The notes: generated by a model from the sequence alone, not told the origin. 64,000 nt of DNA from Holothuria scabra (GCA_037179385.1 CM074179.1:3720001-3784000); one strand, 5' to 3'. Positions 24,846 through 36,924 are shown, numbered from the stretch's first letter. Numbers and translations: made by a program.

Positions 24846-27800
24846 ATGAAGAATGCCATAGGAGCCGTTGTTATACTCTTTATATGTTATCGTAAGTACA
24901 GAGTAACACTCAGTAAGGCCCCGTCCACGCTATGCGACTTGATTCGACTCGATGCATTGCAACGAGATTGTTCAGACGTGATGCAAAGTGTGGAATGCTT
25001 TGTAGTTGCAAGCAGACGCGCAACTCAGTTTCACGAAACTGAAACGTCCAAGTGACTACAATGACCAACTTCTGGAATGAATACCGCGAAGTTAGGTTGA
25101 TGGAAATGGAAAGAACACATTCCTGTCTCTTTAATGTAACAACAGAGTGTGTTAAACCTTAGAATTTTGCGTGAATCGCTTCATGGACCTGCGACCTACA
25201 GTATTGCATAATGTGGACACTATACTCCTAAAACTAGTTAGTCGTCAGTCGCTCACCACCTCAAGACAGTCTTGTTACAATAAGTCGCGTCGCATAGTGT
25301 GGAAGGCCCGTAAGCTTCATCACTAAACGTAGTCTAACTCTTTTGGTGTATTGCCAAATTAAGGAAGAAAGTAATGAAATGAATATGTGCATATACTGAT
25401 TGCAATGGATCTTGAATGTTACACTGCGCCCTTTCATGAATATTCAAGAAATTAGATTTCTTCCATCGTCATTTATTCAACGATCCGCTCAGAACCAAGG
25501 AAGATATCCATTCTAGTTTGGTTTTACAAGTCTAGGCTGGCGTGGATTCGATTCATGATCTACAAGCAGGGTGTTGATTATTTATTTATTTTTTTTTTCT
25601 GAAATCATGATTTTTATCAGTGATTTAAATTAAAAAAATCGATTTAAATCAGATTTTGTTGATTAAAATCATATTTTTTCAATGAAAATCATGATTTTAA
25701 TCATGATTTTAATCAACGTGATTTATCAAACAACCCTGTCTAAAAGAGGAGTAGATCTATATCAAGTGATCATACGAGACACCAATTGTTAGATTGCTAT
25801 GCACTGTCGCCTTACGTCATAAATGCACCTTGATGACGTCTTGCGAAGGTCGAGCTTTGCAGGCTATAAGAAGTACACGTGGGAGAACAACATGATGACA
25901 TGAAACTTACACATACCTTGTATAGAGACACCAAAATGCAAGAAAATAACTGCCGAAATTCGAAATTCATCAAATTTTAATTCTTTGGTAAATAATGATT
26001 TCCATCGCTATCGCACAATTGTTTCATGAATACACATAAAATAAGTATGAAATATGTAAAGTCGAATACCGGACTAAACCAAAAATGGCTAATGATAACT
26101 CCACGGCATCATTCTCGCATAAGCAATGATTAGTTACTCTAGAAACAATCGGGCGTTCGTCTTGTCGGGGCTTCGCGTTAACGTTGTTTCACCGACCTCG
26201 GGAAGCTTGAGTCGGTCGTGTCTTTGCGTCACCCCTGCATGTCAGTTGGGGTTTTAGGCAAAATGCAGCCACTTCCGTTTGAATAAGTTTTTTCCCCGTA
26301 ACCATTATATTGGATGTCTTTGTGTAATTATGTGATAATTAATAAAATGTCCAACATGTTGTATGTACCATCAATATAAAACTAGTACTAATTTTCCTTG
26401 AACAATTTGTCAACACTATACCAAAGATATAGTAACAGTGTATACAGCCATCTATGAAAATACCAAAAGATGGTCAGATTAATTGCTTAAAGCGGCTCAT
26501 AATGCGAGAGTTAAAGGGTCACTACCACACTGAAATGCTTATAATTAGAAGTAAGTCAAATTTTTATCCAGTAGAGATGGGCATAGACAGTAACATAAAA
26601 TGGATATTTTCCGTCTCCTTACAGTCCATCTGTTGGTAGTACCACCGAGGAATCTCCGAGGTTCCTACTATAAGAACCCATCTAGAACCGAGAAGACCTG
26701 TGCCTACCTAAATGATTGTCGATTAACTGAGTATGACACAGACAGATTTGTATGCACGAATTCCTCAGAGATTGATCACAACGAAGACGATACACACACA
26801 TGTACAGGAGTATGTTTGGTAAGTACATAGGTTAATACGATAAATCATGTGCCACTTTTCACTAACTGATTTGCATATTTTGCATATTCATAGACGCGTT
26901 TGCTCACACTTCTTCAAAGTTCCAATACATACTAGGGGATATAGCACAATTTCCTTGGTAACAGTTCCAGGAGGACGTCTTAGGGGTAGTTTACCCCTTT
27001 TCGTTTGAAAAAAAAATAGCTTTGAACAGGATTGAGATGCACAATGGAGCTATATTTAACACTCTATATGAACCCGCTCGACGGTCAATAGAGGGCGTGT
27101 GGCTGCTGCGCCCTCTAAGAGTATTTATTGACTAGAGACCAAGGTCAAAACGGCACTGGATCTTGCCAGCCCAACTCATCAGTGCTTCATGGTTTGGCCA
27201 GGGGAGATTTTTGCTGTCGGACAGACTTCGGTTTGTGTGGGAATTATGCGGATCGAAATGCTGTAGGTATTAGGGTACAACTGTACTTGTGAAATATTTA
27301 TTGTAAAACCTCAGACTGACGCATGGGTACGCTGACGAAGTTTTGCTAACATCTGCATTAGACATCCTGTGAAAAACCAACATTTGGATAATTCCACACT
27401 ACATATCATAGACGCCCTTGTTGACCTTAAGCTTGACTTTGCACACCGCAACTCAACTCGATCGTCGGATCAGGGAGTTGCAACTCCAACAGTCGTATAT
27501 TGTGCGTGAGTTTACTTATTTATTATTATTTATTGTAAAACCTCAGACTGACGCATGGGTACGCTGACGAAGTTTTGCTAACATCTGCATTAGACATCCT
27601 GTGAAAAACCAACATTTGGATAATTCCACACTACATATCATAGACGCCCTTGTTGACCTTAAGCTTGACTTTGCACACCGCAACTCAACTCGATCGTCGG
27701 ATCAGGGAGTTGCAACTCCAACAGCCGTATATTGTGCGTGAGTTTACGACTATGAAAACCATCTGGATTCAGTGAAAGAAAATTTTCCTATAGACAAATC

Positions 27801-28968
27801 CGGACAGATTGTGATGGTCTGATTTTAGTCGGCCATTACTGGGGTCCATCACCTTAAATCTTTAAATTTCCTTCCTTACCTGTTCCATGGATGGTTGTAC
27901 ACTGAAGTATACCTTAATTTTCTCAACTTCACTGAATATGAGGATTTGAAATTCACGAGGACAATAAATGATGGCGGTTAAAGGCTGATGAACCCCACTA
28001 ATGGCTGCCTACAGTCACTGAAAATAAGTGCTAATCGGATTCGTCTATAGGCCCCTTCCCTCTATGACTGTACATAAGTCGCCATGTTGATTAGGGAATA
28101 CAACACAATCCTATGCTCATGTTTGCGTATCCAACCGTGTGTCTCCAACAACTCCCATGTTTGGTCTAGCGGTAGAGCATCTGCCTCTCACGCGGAATGC
28201 TCGGGTTCTATTCCCAGGTCGAGTCATACCAAAGACTCTAAAATTGGAACCTACTGCCGTTGTGCGTGATGCCCCACATAAGCAATGTAGTAGGGAAAAA
28301 CAAGCAAGTGAGCCATAAGTGGAAAATAGCCGTGACCAGCTTTACTTGAACCAATAGGTTAGAAACTGGGCCGTTAACTCCATCTCACTATAACTAACCC
28401 AAAATTCCACGAGACAACAAATTTTACTCTAAACGGTTCTTACGAATGAAACGTTTTTGTAAACACTTTTTTTGAATTCACTTTACTTCACTTTGTAAAC
28501 ACGTTTAGGTTGTAAACACGTTTGTAAAAACGTTTAGGTTCTTAACTCAAATGTTTAATTCCTAAATACTTCGCCTTTAAACACGTTTAATTGCTAAACG
28601 TTTAGTTTTTAATAGCTACATATGTTTACAGAGTGGGGCAAAAATAATTGTTTAATTAATTGCTAAACACGTTTTATAGAGTGTACTCAGTTCGCTTATT
28701 TGAATGTGTCAATTACCATATGTTTCTTAAAATATACCCCTTTTCTCATTCCAAAAAGAAAAAAAAAGTTATGTCGACGATCTGGTAAAATGCTATATTT
28801 ATTTTTGTGTTTTCCATACAGACTTACAGGGTGACAAACATAAGCAGTTCACAGGTGTATTATGTCGGAAAAAGATGTATTGAATACTGCGAGGACTATT
28901 GTGTGGAAATATGGGACGGCCTGCGAAGTTGTTTTGAATGTTGCTACGAAGACAATTGTAATGCATAA
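24846..28968 (+). CDS. Secreted cysteine-rich protein with Ly6/uPAR (three-finger)-like C-terminus
   Basis: Exons 24846-24891, 26625-26818 and 28822-28968 join in frame to a 128-residue product. The borders are C|GTAAGT, TTACAG|TC, TTG|GTAAGT and CATACAG|AC. The ATG follows a possible 5' UTR exon with an acceptor at 24808-24809. Residues 1-23 are hydrophobic (IGAVVILFICY, LHLLVV), a likely signal peptide. The rest has 12 cysteines at 41, 47, 59, 75, 79, 99, 103, 107, 117, 120, 121 and 126. It ends CCYEDNCNA, the CCxxDxCN hallmark of the Ly6/uPAR/three-finger fold. NxS/T sites are at 61 and 84-86. There is no hydrophobic GPI-anchor tail, so it is probably soluble and secreted. The N-terminal cysteine spacing is not the canonical LxCxxC pattern, so the fold is inferred mainly from the C-terminus and from signal, core and core exon layout typical of this superfamily. 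Function, partner and receptor are unknown. Introns hold a MITE, an AT-rich array, a tandem duplication, a SINE and another MITE. Confidence 0.8.
24914..25313. mobile_element. ~394-bp TIR element in intron 1, possible TAA duplication
   Basis: The left end GGCCCCGTCCACGCTATGCG is mirrored at the right as GGGCCTTCCACACTATGCGA, with TAA on each side (24914-24916, 25311-25313). The interior repeats CTTGATTCGACTCGATGC-like sequence. Its edge is only 25 bp after the splice donor of exon 1. The TAA flank fits PIF/Harbinger, but the assignment is tentative. Confidence 0.65.
25575..25735. repeat. AT-rich degenerate array of GATTTAAATC/ATCATGATTTTAATC
   Basis: Short self-complementary units (ATCATGATTT, GATTTAAATC, GATTAAAATC) recur about ten times in about 150 bp. 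It lies in intron 1 of the cysteine-rich gene. Confidence 0.75.
27295..27747. repeat. Tandem duplication, two 221-bp copies
   Basis: 27295-27515 and 27527-27747 are identical by eye except for one C/T difference (CAGTCGTAT against CAGCCGTAT). An 11-bp AT-rich spacer separates them (period 232 bp). The unit has no TG...CA ends, no TIR and no ORF. It lies in intron 2 of the cysteine-rich gene. It is either a recent duplication or an assembly artefact. Confidence 0.9.
28155..28400 (+). repeat. tRNA(Glu)-like SINE, full-length reference copy
   Basis: The head holds TGGTCTAGCGGTAGAGC (A box region), CTCTCAC at the anticodon-loop position and GGGTTCTATTCCC (B box). These fit a tRNA-Glu(CTC) ancestor. 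The tRNA-unrelated body follows: CCAAAGACTCTAAAATTGGA, CCTACTGCCGTTGTGCGTGA, CAAGCAAGTGAGCCATAAGT and GAACCAATAGGTTAGAAACT. The 3' end is an ACTAACC-type tail. This is the best-preserved plus-strand copy and defines the family in the window. Confidence 0.88.
28427..28683. mobile_element. MITE of the AAACACGTTTA motif family
   Basis: The right end TATAGAGTG|TA mirrors the left TA|CTCTAAACGG. The interior repeats AAACACGTTTA, AAACGTTTA and TTAATTGCTAAAC in both orientations about ten times. It lies in intron 2, directly after the SINE. Confidence 0.7.
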
Positions 28969-31612
28969 TACATTTGTACTAACGTTAATATAAATGACAG
29001 CATCACGTACCAACCCATGAAAAAAACAAAACGTTTACCTCTGTGAAACAGTTGTTTCAATTTGACTTACCAGTGGGTCAAACCAACACAATTGGATGAA
29101 AAATGACCCAAATGTGGGTCTAATTTACCCAATTTGTGACTGAATTGTTACCCAAGATATTGTTCCATTTACCCTGTAGCCTAAGTGTTCTCAGAATGTA
29201 ATATGGGGCCTGATAACCTTTTAAGGGAACTCGGCTAAGCAGAAGAGGATTATTAAATTTATGAACGACTTCTGTTAAAATCATTCCTGTGCAAAACCAA
29301 AATTGAAATATTAAATTGCAGTCCCATTTGAAACAAGATTTCCCAACCAGACTTTGGTTTGATTTTACAATACATTAGATAACCAGTCTCATCCTAAACC
29401 AACCAAGTCCAAATGAATGGTTACAAGCCAACATTTTTTATATATATTTTGACTTTCAATGCAGTCACATACATATAACTGTAAAGCTTATTAACTGCTG
29501 AGAGACAGGGGTTAATATTTTGTGGAATGTTATCATTGTAATTGTAGTCATAGATTCAGTGTAATATAATTGTATTTTGTAACTGTCTTTGATATAGTTT
29601 GAAATGTTTTTCTACATGCTCGTACTTAGGAGCAGGAAACGGGATAAAACAGCGGATGTAGCAGCATGTTTGGCAGAACAATTGAACTTTTTGACCAAAC
29701 ACTCATTTTCGTACCCTTCCATTCATGACCAAGGAAGCATTTGTTTATAATATGATATTACAAAGTAAGAGTCTTTGCTACCGCTACTGTCGAGTTTGTA
29801 ACAAATCAATAAATTTTAATAAATTGGTTTCTCACTCGACGTCAACGAATCGTTTCATGTTGGCTGTCATTGCTCATGCGCGGGTTTATTTTGACGAAGT
29901 AGAACTGTGATGCACTGAACGCCTGACATCTGATAAGTTGAAAGGCGCGCGACGATGACGTCCTAAGCATAACTCTAATCCAATACGTCCAGTTTTCTTG
30001 GCTTTTAAATATAATTTTAAAAAATAAATATATTTTGTACGAAGTTTATAGCGTTCCGACGTGCCATATGCTTCAATATTTTTCTCCTAAATGATGTCAG
30101 GCGACGTCAAGACATGAGGCATATTTCATAGTTGATAGATCTCGAACCTATCGGGCTTTTAGTGAGGTGGCATTTAGGGCATCCTCTCTTGAAGTACAGC
30201 AACAAGTTTAAACTTCAAGGCTAAACCTTTTTTCCGGATCCGCTGACTTAACATTTCTTGGCTAAGTTAAGGAGACTAGTAAGTTCTTAGTTGATACTGT
30301 AACTTCTTGAATTTTTTAAGAAAGTAAGAAGTTTAAGAAATACAGATTGTTTAATTTGAACTCATTAAATCATTGGGTATCGGTAGATTAGATTATTTCT
30401 TAAGTGTAAATTCCAGTATGTCAATATTTTGGAGGCTTTCAAATTTTATCTTTCGAAAAGCAATATTTTTGTACGAAATTTATGGTACATGGATTTTTTT
30501 TAATAAAAAAGTTTTAATACAGGCCCTAATTTTCAAATTACAAATTGAACATTAAACTGTTGAAGTAACTACGTATGTTTGGGAATCCGTCTGAATGTTT
30601 CCTGCGAATGTAAAATTAATCATTTTGGGAGGACACAAGATATTATATAAGAGTTGTGATTGGTCGATATTCAACACACGTCATAGTTGAGCATGATTAA
30701 ACTACCTGTTTGTATTACTCAGAACTTTAACGCTGACCAAGATGAATATATTTTGGCGAAATAAATAAACCAGAAAATTTAAAAACTTGTCTATAAATGG
30801 CTCACTTTTATCCTTTTTTGTTAAATTAAATATGCAAATATAAATACTCTTTTCTTAAGGTGAAATTTCATACCGCGCTGCCACAAACACACTTTAACTT
30901 CGCGTTGCCCTCCAAGTTGCAACGATGCATGACTTTAGTCGCCTGGTCCAACTTTAACAGGGAAATGGCTTAGTGAATTGTAGCATCATTGGTTTTCCTC
31001 ATAGAAATTTTACAGTGATTTGACTCAATCAAATGCAAAATGAACAAATGACTCAAGCCTGTGTTCTATCAGGGAGGTGTGATTATATATACCTCCCTGG
31101 TTCTATCTTATACTTACAAAGTTTTGGGTAGATGCGCACTGTTTCACAAGGTGTTTCTCCATTGGCTGTTGCTATTGTATTGTATCGATGGCATTCTTTT
31201 TTCGGCTAAGGGATTAGATAAGGGATTAAGGTTGTCGTTAGCTAGTAAATAAAATTTCTTGTTAAACAGTGCACATCGCCCCAAAATTTTGGCCAACATT
31301 GAAAAAAAAAGCGGGAAGGTGATTTTTTCTCATTTACTTTTGTGGGGCTGTAAGCTGTTTCATTTACTTTTGTCGGGCTGTAAGCCTTATACGCATATAT
31401 ACTGCATAAAGTTACCGTATTATCGGTTTGGTTTTGGCTAGAGAGGTAAATCAACACGACTGAAATGAGTCATTGCGAACAGCTGATTCAAGAAGGATGG
31501 CCTTCAAAGGATGGTTAACTGAATCACTTTGATTTTAACACTGTGAACAAATCACATGAATAAAAACGTCTCCAAATGTTATCTAGGAAATATCAGTCTA
31601 CAAAGAGAACTA
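28969..31612. other. 3' UTR and intergenic DNA
   Basis: This follows the stop of the cysteine-rich gene. At 29060-29170 there is a patch with repeated GTGGGTCAAA and TTTACCC motifs in both orientations, probably a short decayed inverted-repeat element. AATAAA hexamers near 29806-29822 are possible poly(A) signals. At 30250-30350 AAGTTCTTAG/CTAAGTTAAG motifs recur in both directions. No exon was recognised. Confidence 0.4.
31069..31100. other. Short hairpin CAGGGAGGT ... ACCTCCCTG
   Basis: Nine-base perfect arms (31070-31078 and 31091-31099) around a TA-rich loop. A similar CAGGGAG ... CTCCCTG hairpin is at 11666-11688. Not bacterial-terminator-like in context; possibly the end of a small repeat. 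Confidence 0.6.
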
Positions 31613-32674
31613 GGGGAAAGCCGTGTTATTTGGACCGGTGTGTAAATTGAACCACCGGCATTATTCTAACACAAAAGGAGAGGGTATCTTACTTTTATTT
31701 GTCATTGATACCTAACTCAGAACACTCACGTTTGACTTCGCAATCGATGAGATTAAGGTGATTTCCACAATTCTGTATGGTTTTTATTAAAAACTGGTGA
31801 ACTGATCTTATTTTCAAATTGACCCTTTCATGGGTTTTTACTCGGAAATTTGTTCAATTTGTTCAATTATGACAAAATATAATAATTCCTATTGAGTGCT
31901 TTGCTGTTACATTTCGGTAAAAACACACTTGGCTAGGCTAGAGGAGTTCGGGTGAAATTAGTTACATCGTGTAATTTGAACCACCCATGATGTAATATGG
32001 ACAGCTCGTCCACATTAAACGATATGATGGGTAAAATGGACCGGTCCAAATTACAAACACGTGGGCCCTGGTGCTTCAATTAATTACACACATGGAAATG
32101 AATAGACAGTAGGAGTACCCTACATAGAAGAATTTGCTCACCCTTACATTCCTCTTCGCAGTTTGTATTAGTAATAGGCTTGGGCTATGCGTAATTCCCA
32201 TGCCATGAGCCAATTACTAAACTTGGCTGTGCCTACTCGGTACGTTGCGGTGCCTGACTTTGGGATGGGGAAGGCAAACAAAGGGCAAGTCATTTTAAGG
32301 GGAAATAACATCAATTAGGCCTAAAACATAACAGTAAAAGAAAGGAAGGGTGTGAGAAGTGTTTCTGTTATCAACTCACATGATGATTTGAGAAATTTTG
32401 CAGCAATATTTTGCAGGGTCATTTTACACGGCAGGTGGTTCATTTTACACACCTGGTTCAAATTACACATTAGTGGTGTAAATTGGACCACTTTGAAAAT
32501 TTTCTATTTTTAGCGATAACTTTCCCTGGGAAAATGAAAGGAGAGTTTCTACTCTCCTACAAAAAGAATATTCCATTAATCTCCATATAGTGCCCCATAG
32601 AGCAGTTGGTTGCGCTTATCTCTGATTTTGTGGGGCTTTGTAATTAGGGGGTCCCAATTACACGGCTTTCCCCC
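31613..32674. mobile_element. ~1.06-kb non-autonomous TIR element
   Basis: The ends GGGGAAAGCCGTGTTATTTG and, inverted, GGGGAAAGCCGTGTAATTGG are near identical over about 25 bp. The motif GTGTAAATTGAACCACC and its variants (GTAATTTGAACCACC, GGTCCAAATTACA, GTGTAAATTGGACCAC) recurs at least six times across the element in both orientations. No transposase frame and no clear target duplication. Confidence 0.7.
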
Positions 32675-32955
32675 ATATTGGGGATGAATTTTAATGAATT
32701 CCGTCCAAGTTATCCAATCGAACTTGCTAAACCGATTCTTGATAGGCAAAATTAGATAGGAATATGGCTTGATTGACGACTTAATTGGTCCACATAATCG
32801 CAATGTCTTCAAGGATAGCAATATACGGCATCGCTGCTTTAAATTACTTTCCGAGCTGAAAGAATGTTTTCTTTTCAAAACTAGCATAAGCATACTCACC
32901 CTAACTGTGGTATAAGTTGCCAGTCACAAATACCACAATGAGGGTTCTCCGTTAA

Positions 32956-33176
32956 TGGGTAGAGTCACCCCAACTAGAAGATATCCAGTAGACTACTGCG
33001 ACAATATTTTCCCTCGTCAAATGCGAAATTTACTAGTAGTAACTACTTGGTTCACCTTGTAGCTGTAATGTTGAAGTTCTAAAATATTATGAAAGATACT
33101 TTGAACAGAAATTAGAAGAAAATTGTGAGATTTGGCTGATTCTTCAAAATAACTTTGGGACAACTGCTCTTGCCCT
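32956..33176. mobile_element. TTAA MITE family 2
   Basis: TTAA at 32952-32955 and 33177-33180 flank a 221-bp element. Its inverted right end AGGGCAAGAGCAGTTGTCCC matches the copy at 54194. The interior shares TACTTGGTTCACCTT and GAAAGATACTTTGAA with that copy. Confidence 0.8.
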
Positions 33177-33263
33177 TTAAACGCGGTGAGCATGCAATGC
33201 CCCGTGGGTAATCGGAAATCTTTCTTGATGTCAGTCAACGCTGCCAGGAGGGGGGGGGGGGTA

Positions 33264-33370
33264 CACTCTGAAATGTTTGTTAGAAATAATTTCTTTTCTG
33301 AAATACATTTGTGATTCCTAAACATTTCTTTTTTAAACCTGTTTAATTGCTAAACACGTTTTTTAGCTAG
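33264..33370. mobile_element. MITE fragment, AAACACGTTTA family
   Basis: It starts TA|CACTCTGAAATGTTTG and ends in TTAATTGCTAAACACGTTTT, as in the copy ending at 28683, but the terminal AGAGTG is lost. A 10- to 12-base G run abuts its left end. Confidence 0.55.
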
Positions 33371-36300
33371 ATTGTAGAAAATATCCGTCCACCCTCTACC
33401 CAAAACGTACTTTGAGGTGACGATTGAAAATCTAAGTTTCCGAAAAAAGAAGAGCAACAACATTTCAGAAGAACATACTATTGACGAAACGAGACGCAAC
33501 ATTCAATTCGCAAACAACAGGTAAAGTTATGATCCTCTACTAGGTTGCTAGCGCTAAAGCTAGCCAAACGGGGAACTCTCCAGGCGGTGGCGTCCCGCCC
33601 GTACGTACCACTATGTACTCATTTTGGGAATAGTTGCAGATTTTTCTTACTCATAGGCGTATGGCCCAGTGGACAAGGTGGACAATTCTTTTTTTTTGGG
33701 GGGGGGGGACGCAACTTTTCGGACAGAGCAGAAAGGCTTTTTGAAAACGAAAACTCAAAAGGTGACTCCTTATATTCAACTTATATCAGGCTCCATGAGT
33801 TTTCACTCAAATAGAGGGGAGGGCATACCAAAAATGTTCATGCAATATTTTGTGGAAGGTAGTGACGGTGATTGTGTGCTCAGGTCAGTGCGCAATGGAA
33901 AGAACAACTGAAGCTCGGTGTTCTCTCAGGATCAGCCGCACGTTAATGTTCCCGTTTTGCTAGTTTGTCAGTTCTTTCTGGAATTTAACTCTTCAAATAA
34001 CTTGATACAATTACATACCAGGGTCCAATGAATGTCCCCCTTAGCGTTCTCAAAATGCTCAATTCTTGACCTTTAACTTCAGAACTTCAAAGCTATCTAA
34101 TCCCTTCAGGATGATGAAGCCTTGTTCTGTTTACTCGTAGAGTAATCCCACGTCTCTGAATTCAAATCCAAGCCCCTACTAGATTTCGAGTAGTCAGCGG
34201 GGTTAGTGAGGATGTGAAGATCATTCTTGCATCTTTTAAACTTACTTGTCTTCGTTCTTTTCTAGAACCTCATATGAATTAAGAGATCATTTTAGCGAGC
34301 AACCATCCATAGTATGCAAAAGAACTGGGGCGGCCAATGTTACTACGGAAGTATTACCTGCTTTGCACCAAGCCTACAATGAGCGGTCCAGTTATATGGC
34401 TTGCTTAATCTTTTTCTAGAGTCCTCCCGACACTCTGTCATAGGGTCGTTCGGCAAAACCAAACTATAAACTCCTTCCCGAAGTAACTAAATGTGACCAT
34501 CAAGTGATTACTGGCTAGAGAAGTAACTTTGAGATGCCAGTGACCCAAGTTTGAATTCTTAACTACTGGTCTACAATGCTGGGCGCTGCATACCTCGTTC
34601 ATCTTCTTTGACGTAGTTCTAGGTGACAGGGGGCGCTCATCCTCAAATTGGAAATATTCCCGAACAGGTCATGTTTACTACAGCGATTTTCTTTTAAAAG
34701 AGAATCGCTATGGTAAGCATGACCTGGTTAACTTTTGTAAGCACCAATTCGTTGGAGGTGGTGGTGAAACGTGTAGGTTCTTTGGCTTCTGCCCCTAGCT
34801 CGGAGAGCATCTCTGTTCAAGAACATTTACAATTTCATCAGACACTCGAGTTAAGTCTTAATTGGTACGATGAACGGTATATTTATATTCTCCCTGACAA
34901 GCTCTCATGAGAGGAAGCTTCTTTAAAAAACACCGAAATGCCATCGTTGAATGAAATCTCGAAATGTCATCTTTTGAAGAGATTCCCGTGCTACTAATTA
35001 CAACTAAAACCTAAGTTTATCAATGACTAAAACTGTAAGAATTTACCACGTTTCACATGTCTGAAAAATTTAGGTTTGACTTTCTCTAGTTTGAGCAAGC
35101 TGTCATTTTCCGGACTTGAGAATACTGCCCCCTCCCGTCTATGTCTTTATTAACAGGGCCAATTCTGCACCCATTTATGAGGTGAGCTTTATACATGATG
35201 CCACAGAATGCGCAAATGGTGTAGTCCTGAAGATTTCAACCCCAAGAGAATTGCATAATTAAATACTGTAAAATGGATGACATCTACTAATAAAACCAAA
35301 CTGGCGTTTGACTTATTGTGAATGAGGACGATTTTTTGTGGGCTTTAAAAGGTTTTAAGGCCATATCAAGACCTTGTTACCCACTAAAACAAACGGCAAA
35401 ATGGGTGAAGTCGCAAAAGCTCTCATTTATTAAAGAAACGTTACATAGCTGGGGGAATTATAATTGTCTCTTAATATCCTTTGAGGAGAACTAAATGGAT
35501 TTCCAAAGTATCAATTAGACCACTAAACTTTGCACCCACGAAAATACATGCGGACTTGAAAGGCCTATTACACTTCAGAACTGTAGCCTCACCATCGGTT
35601 TTGTATGTCCTCGGGCTAAACCATGAATTCACACCAGAAGTGTTTGAAATTTGCTATTGATTTAAATTACATTTGCCACATTTGGAACCTGAAACTTAAA
35701 ACTTTCGCTTCATTCGGTGACGGTACTTTGTCTAGATACTTTTTGGTGTACCGCGCTCCTGCAATCTGAGTGCTAAAAACCATGTATGTACATAAACATT
35801 TCAAGATCTCAGAATATAGTAACAAAAAACTTCAAGAAAGAAAGGCAAATAATAGGCTAATGTTTAGGCATATAATTTCTTTAACCGTGATGCATAGCTA
35901 GACTACATTTAAAATGTTCTTGAGCCTAAAGGGTCTGGTCCAGTGGCTGAAGGAAGTGGCTTACGGCTCCTTGGTCTGGTCTAACTGACTTCCCCTAGTA
36001 TAGCCCACCCTTTTTCATTCGACAGTGTCAAATTAAATCCAAATCACCCTTGTCCATTTCCCTTTTAATTTTACAGTAGGCTAAGCCATAATTCCATCAA
36101 CCCGTTAACCTCTAAGGTTGACCTTAGATAGGGGAAAGCACGAAGATTTTTGTAGGTTGGTCCGATAGAAGAATTGAGAGTAAAGTGGAGGTTTAATTTC
36201 CGATAAACCAGCAGGCCGCCATCAATTTTCCCTGACTCATCTTGACTGAAAAGAGAGAGCCTGAGCTAGTGAGCGAGAAAGTTAATCTCTTTTACTGAGT

Positions 36301-36924
36301 ACTCCTCCGAATTATATTTCCTTCTAAAATAAATTTAAAGTAGGTTCATACAGGACATTTTAACACGGCAGGACAACGTTAGACTATTAAGCATACATCC
36401 CAATTTGATTTTTTGTTGTTAAAATCTGTACTTACTAGTGAGTCACGTTCCTGGTACGTTTAGATTGGGTACTCCTCACTGCCCGTAGTTGCATGCAGAA
36501 GTGAGATTTAATGTGAAAATTATGAGTGCGGGGACATGGCATTGAACATCGATATTGACATTGTTCATTTGTAAATCAAAATGAATTTCCTGTCGGCGAA
36601 AATGTATAGCCTGTCTCAAACTAAAGATTTGAGCGGGATTACGAGAAAATTTTATTTCTCCAATTAGCCTTTCTTTTCAGAACCCATTTTCATATGCACT
36701 CTAAAGGTCTACTTTACACCCGTATACCGGTAAACTCCAACCGACCCAGGTTCTGATGGAAAGTTTTACGCACCCCCCGCCCCTCCACACAGAGATCAAG
36801 TTGCTCTATAGAGAAAAATTCTACAACTCCTTCAATTGATTTAAATACCTTAGTAGTCAAATTCTGTGTTTGCGTTTCAACTAATACATTCAAATATCAA
36901 AAATCTTACTTTCGCTACTATTAA
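33371..36924. other. Intergenic DNA
   Basis: No exon recognised. It contains a G run at 33701-33709 and the palindrome at 34663-34729. Otherwise ordinary AT-rich sequence. Confidence 0.35.
34663..34729. other. 67-bp near-perfect palindrome (hairpin)
   Basis: AACAGGTCATGTTTACTACA and AGCGATTTTCTTTTAAAAGA fold onto GAATCGCTATGG and TAAGCATGACCTGGTT, centred near 34696. Only a few mismatches interrupt the roughly 33-bp arms. No TIR element surrounds it that I can see. Confidence 0.8.

Noticed and set aside
27295..27747. Pair of direct repeats considered as LTRs of a small retroelement
   Set aside because: No TG...CA ends, no primer-binding site or polypurine tract, and only 11 bp between copies.
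28160..28225. Possible functional tRNA-Glu gene
   Set aside because: The acceptor stem cannot be closed, the B box is altered, and the sequence continues into the SINE body found in many copies.
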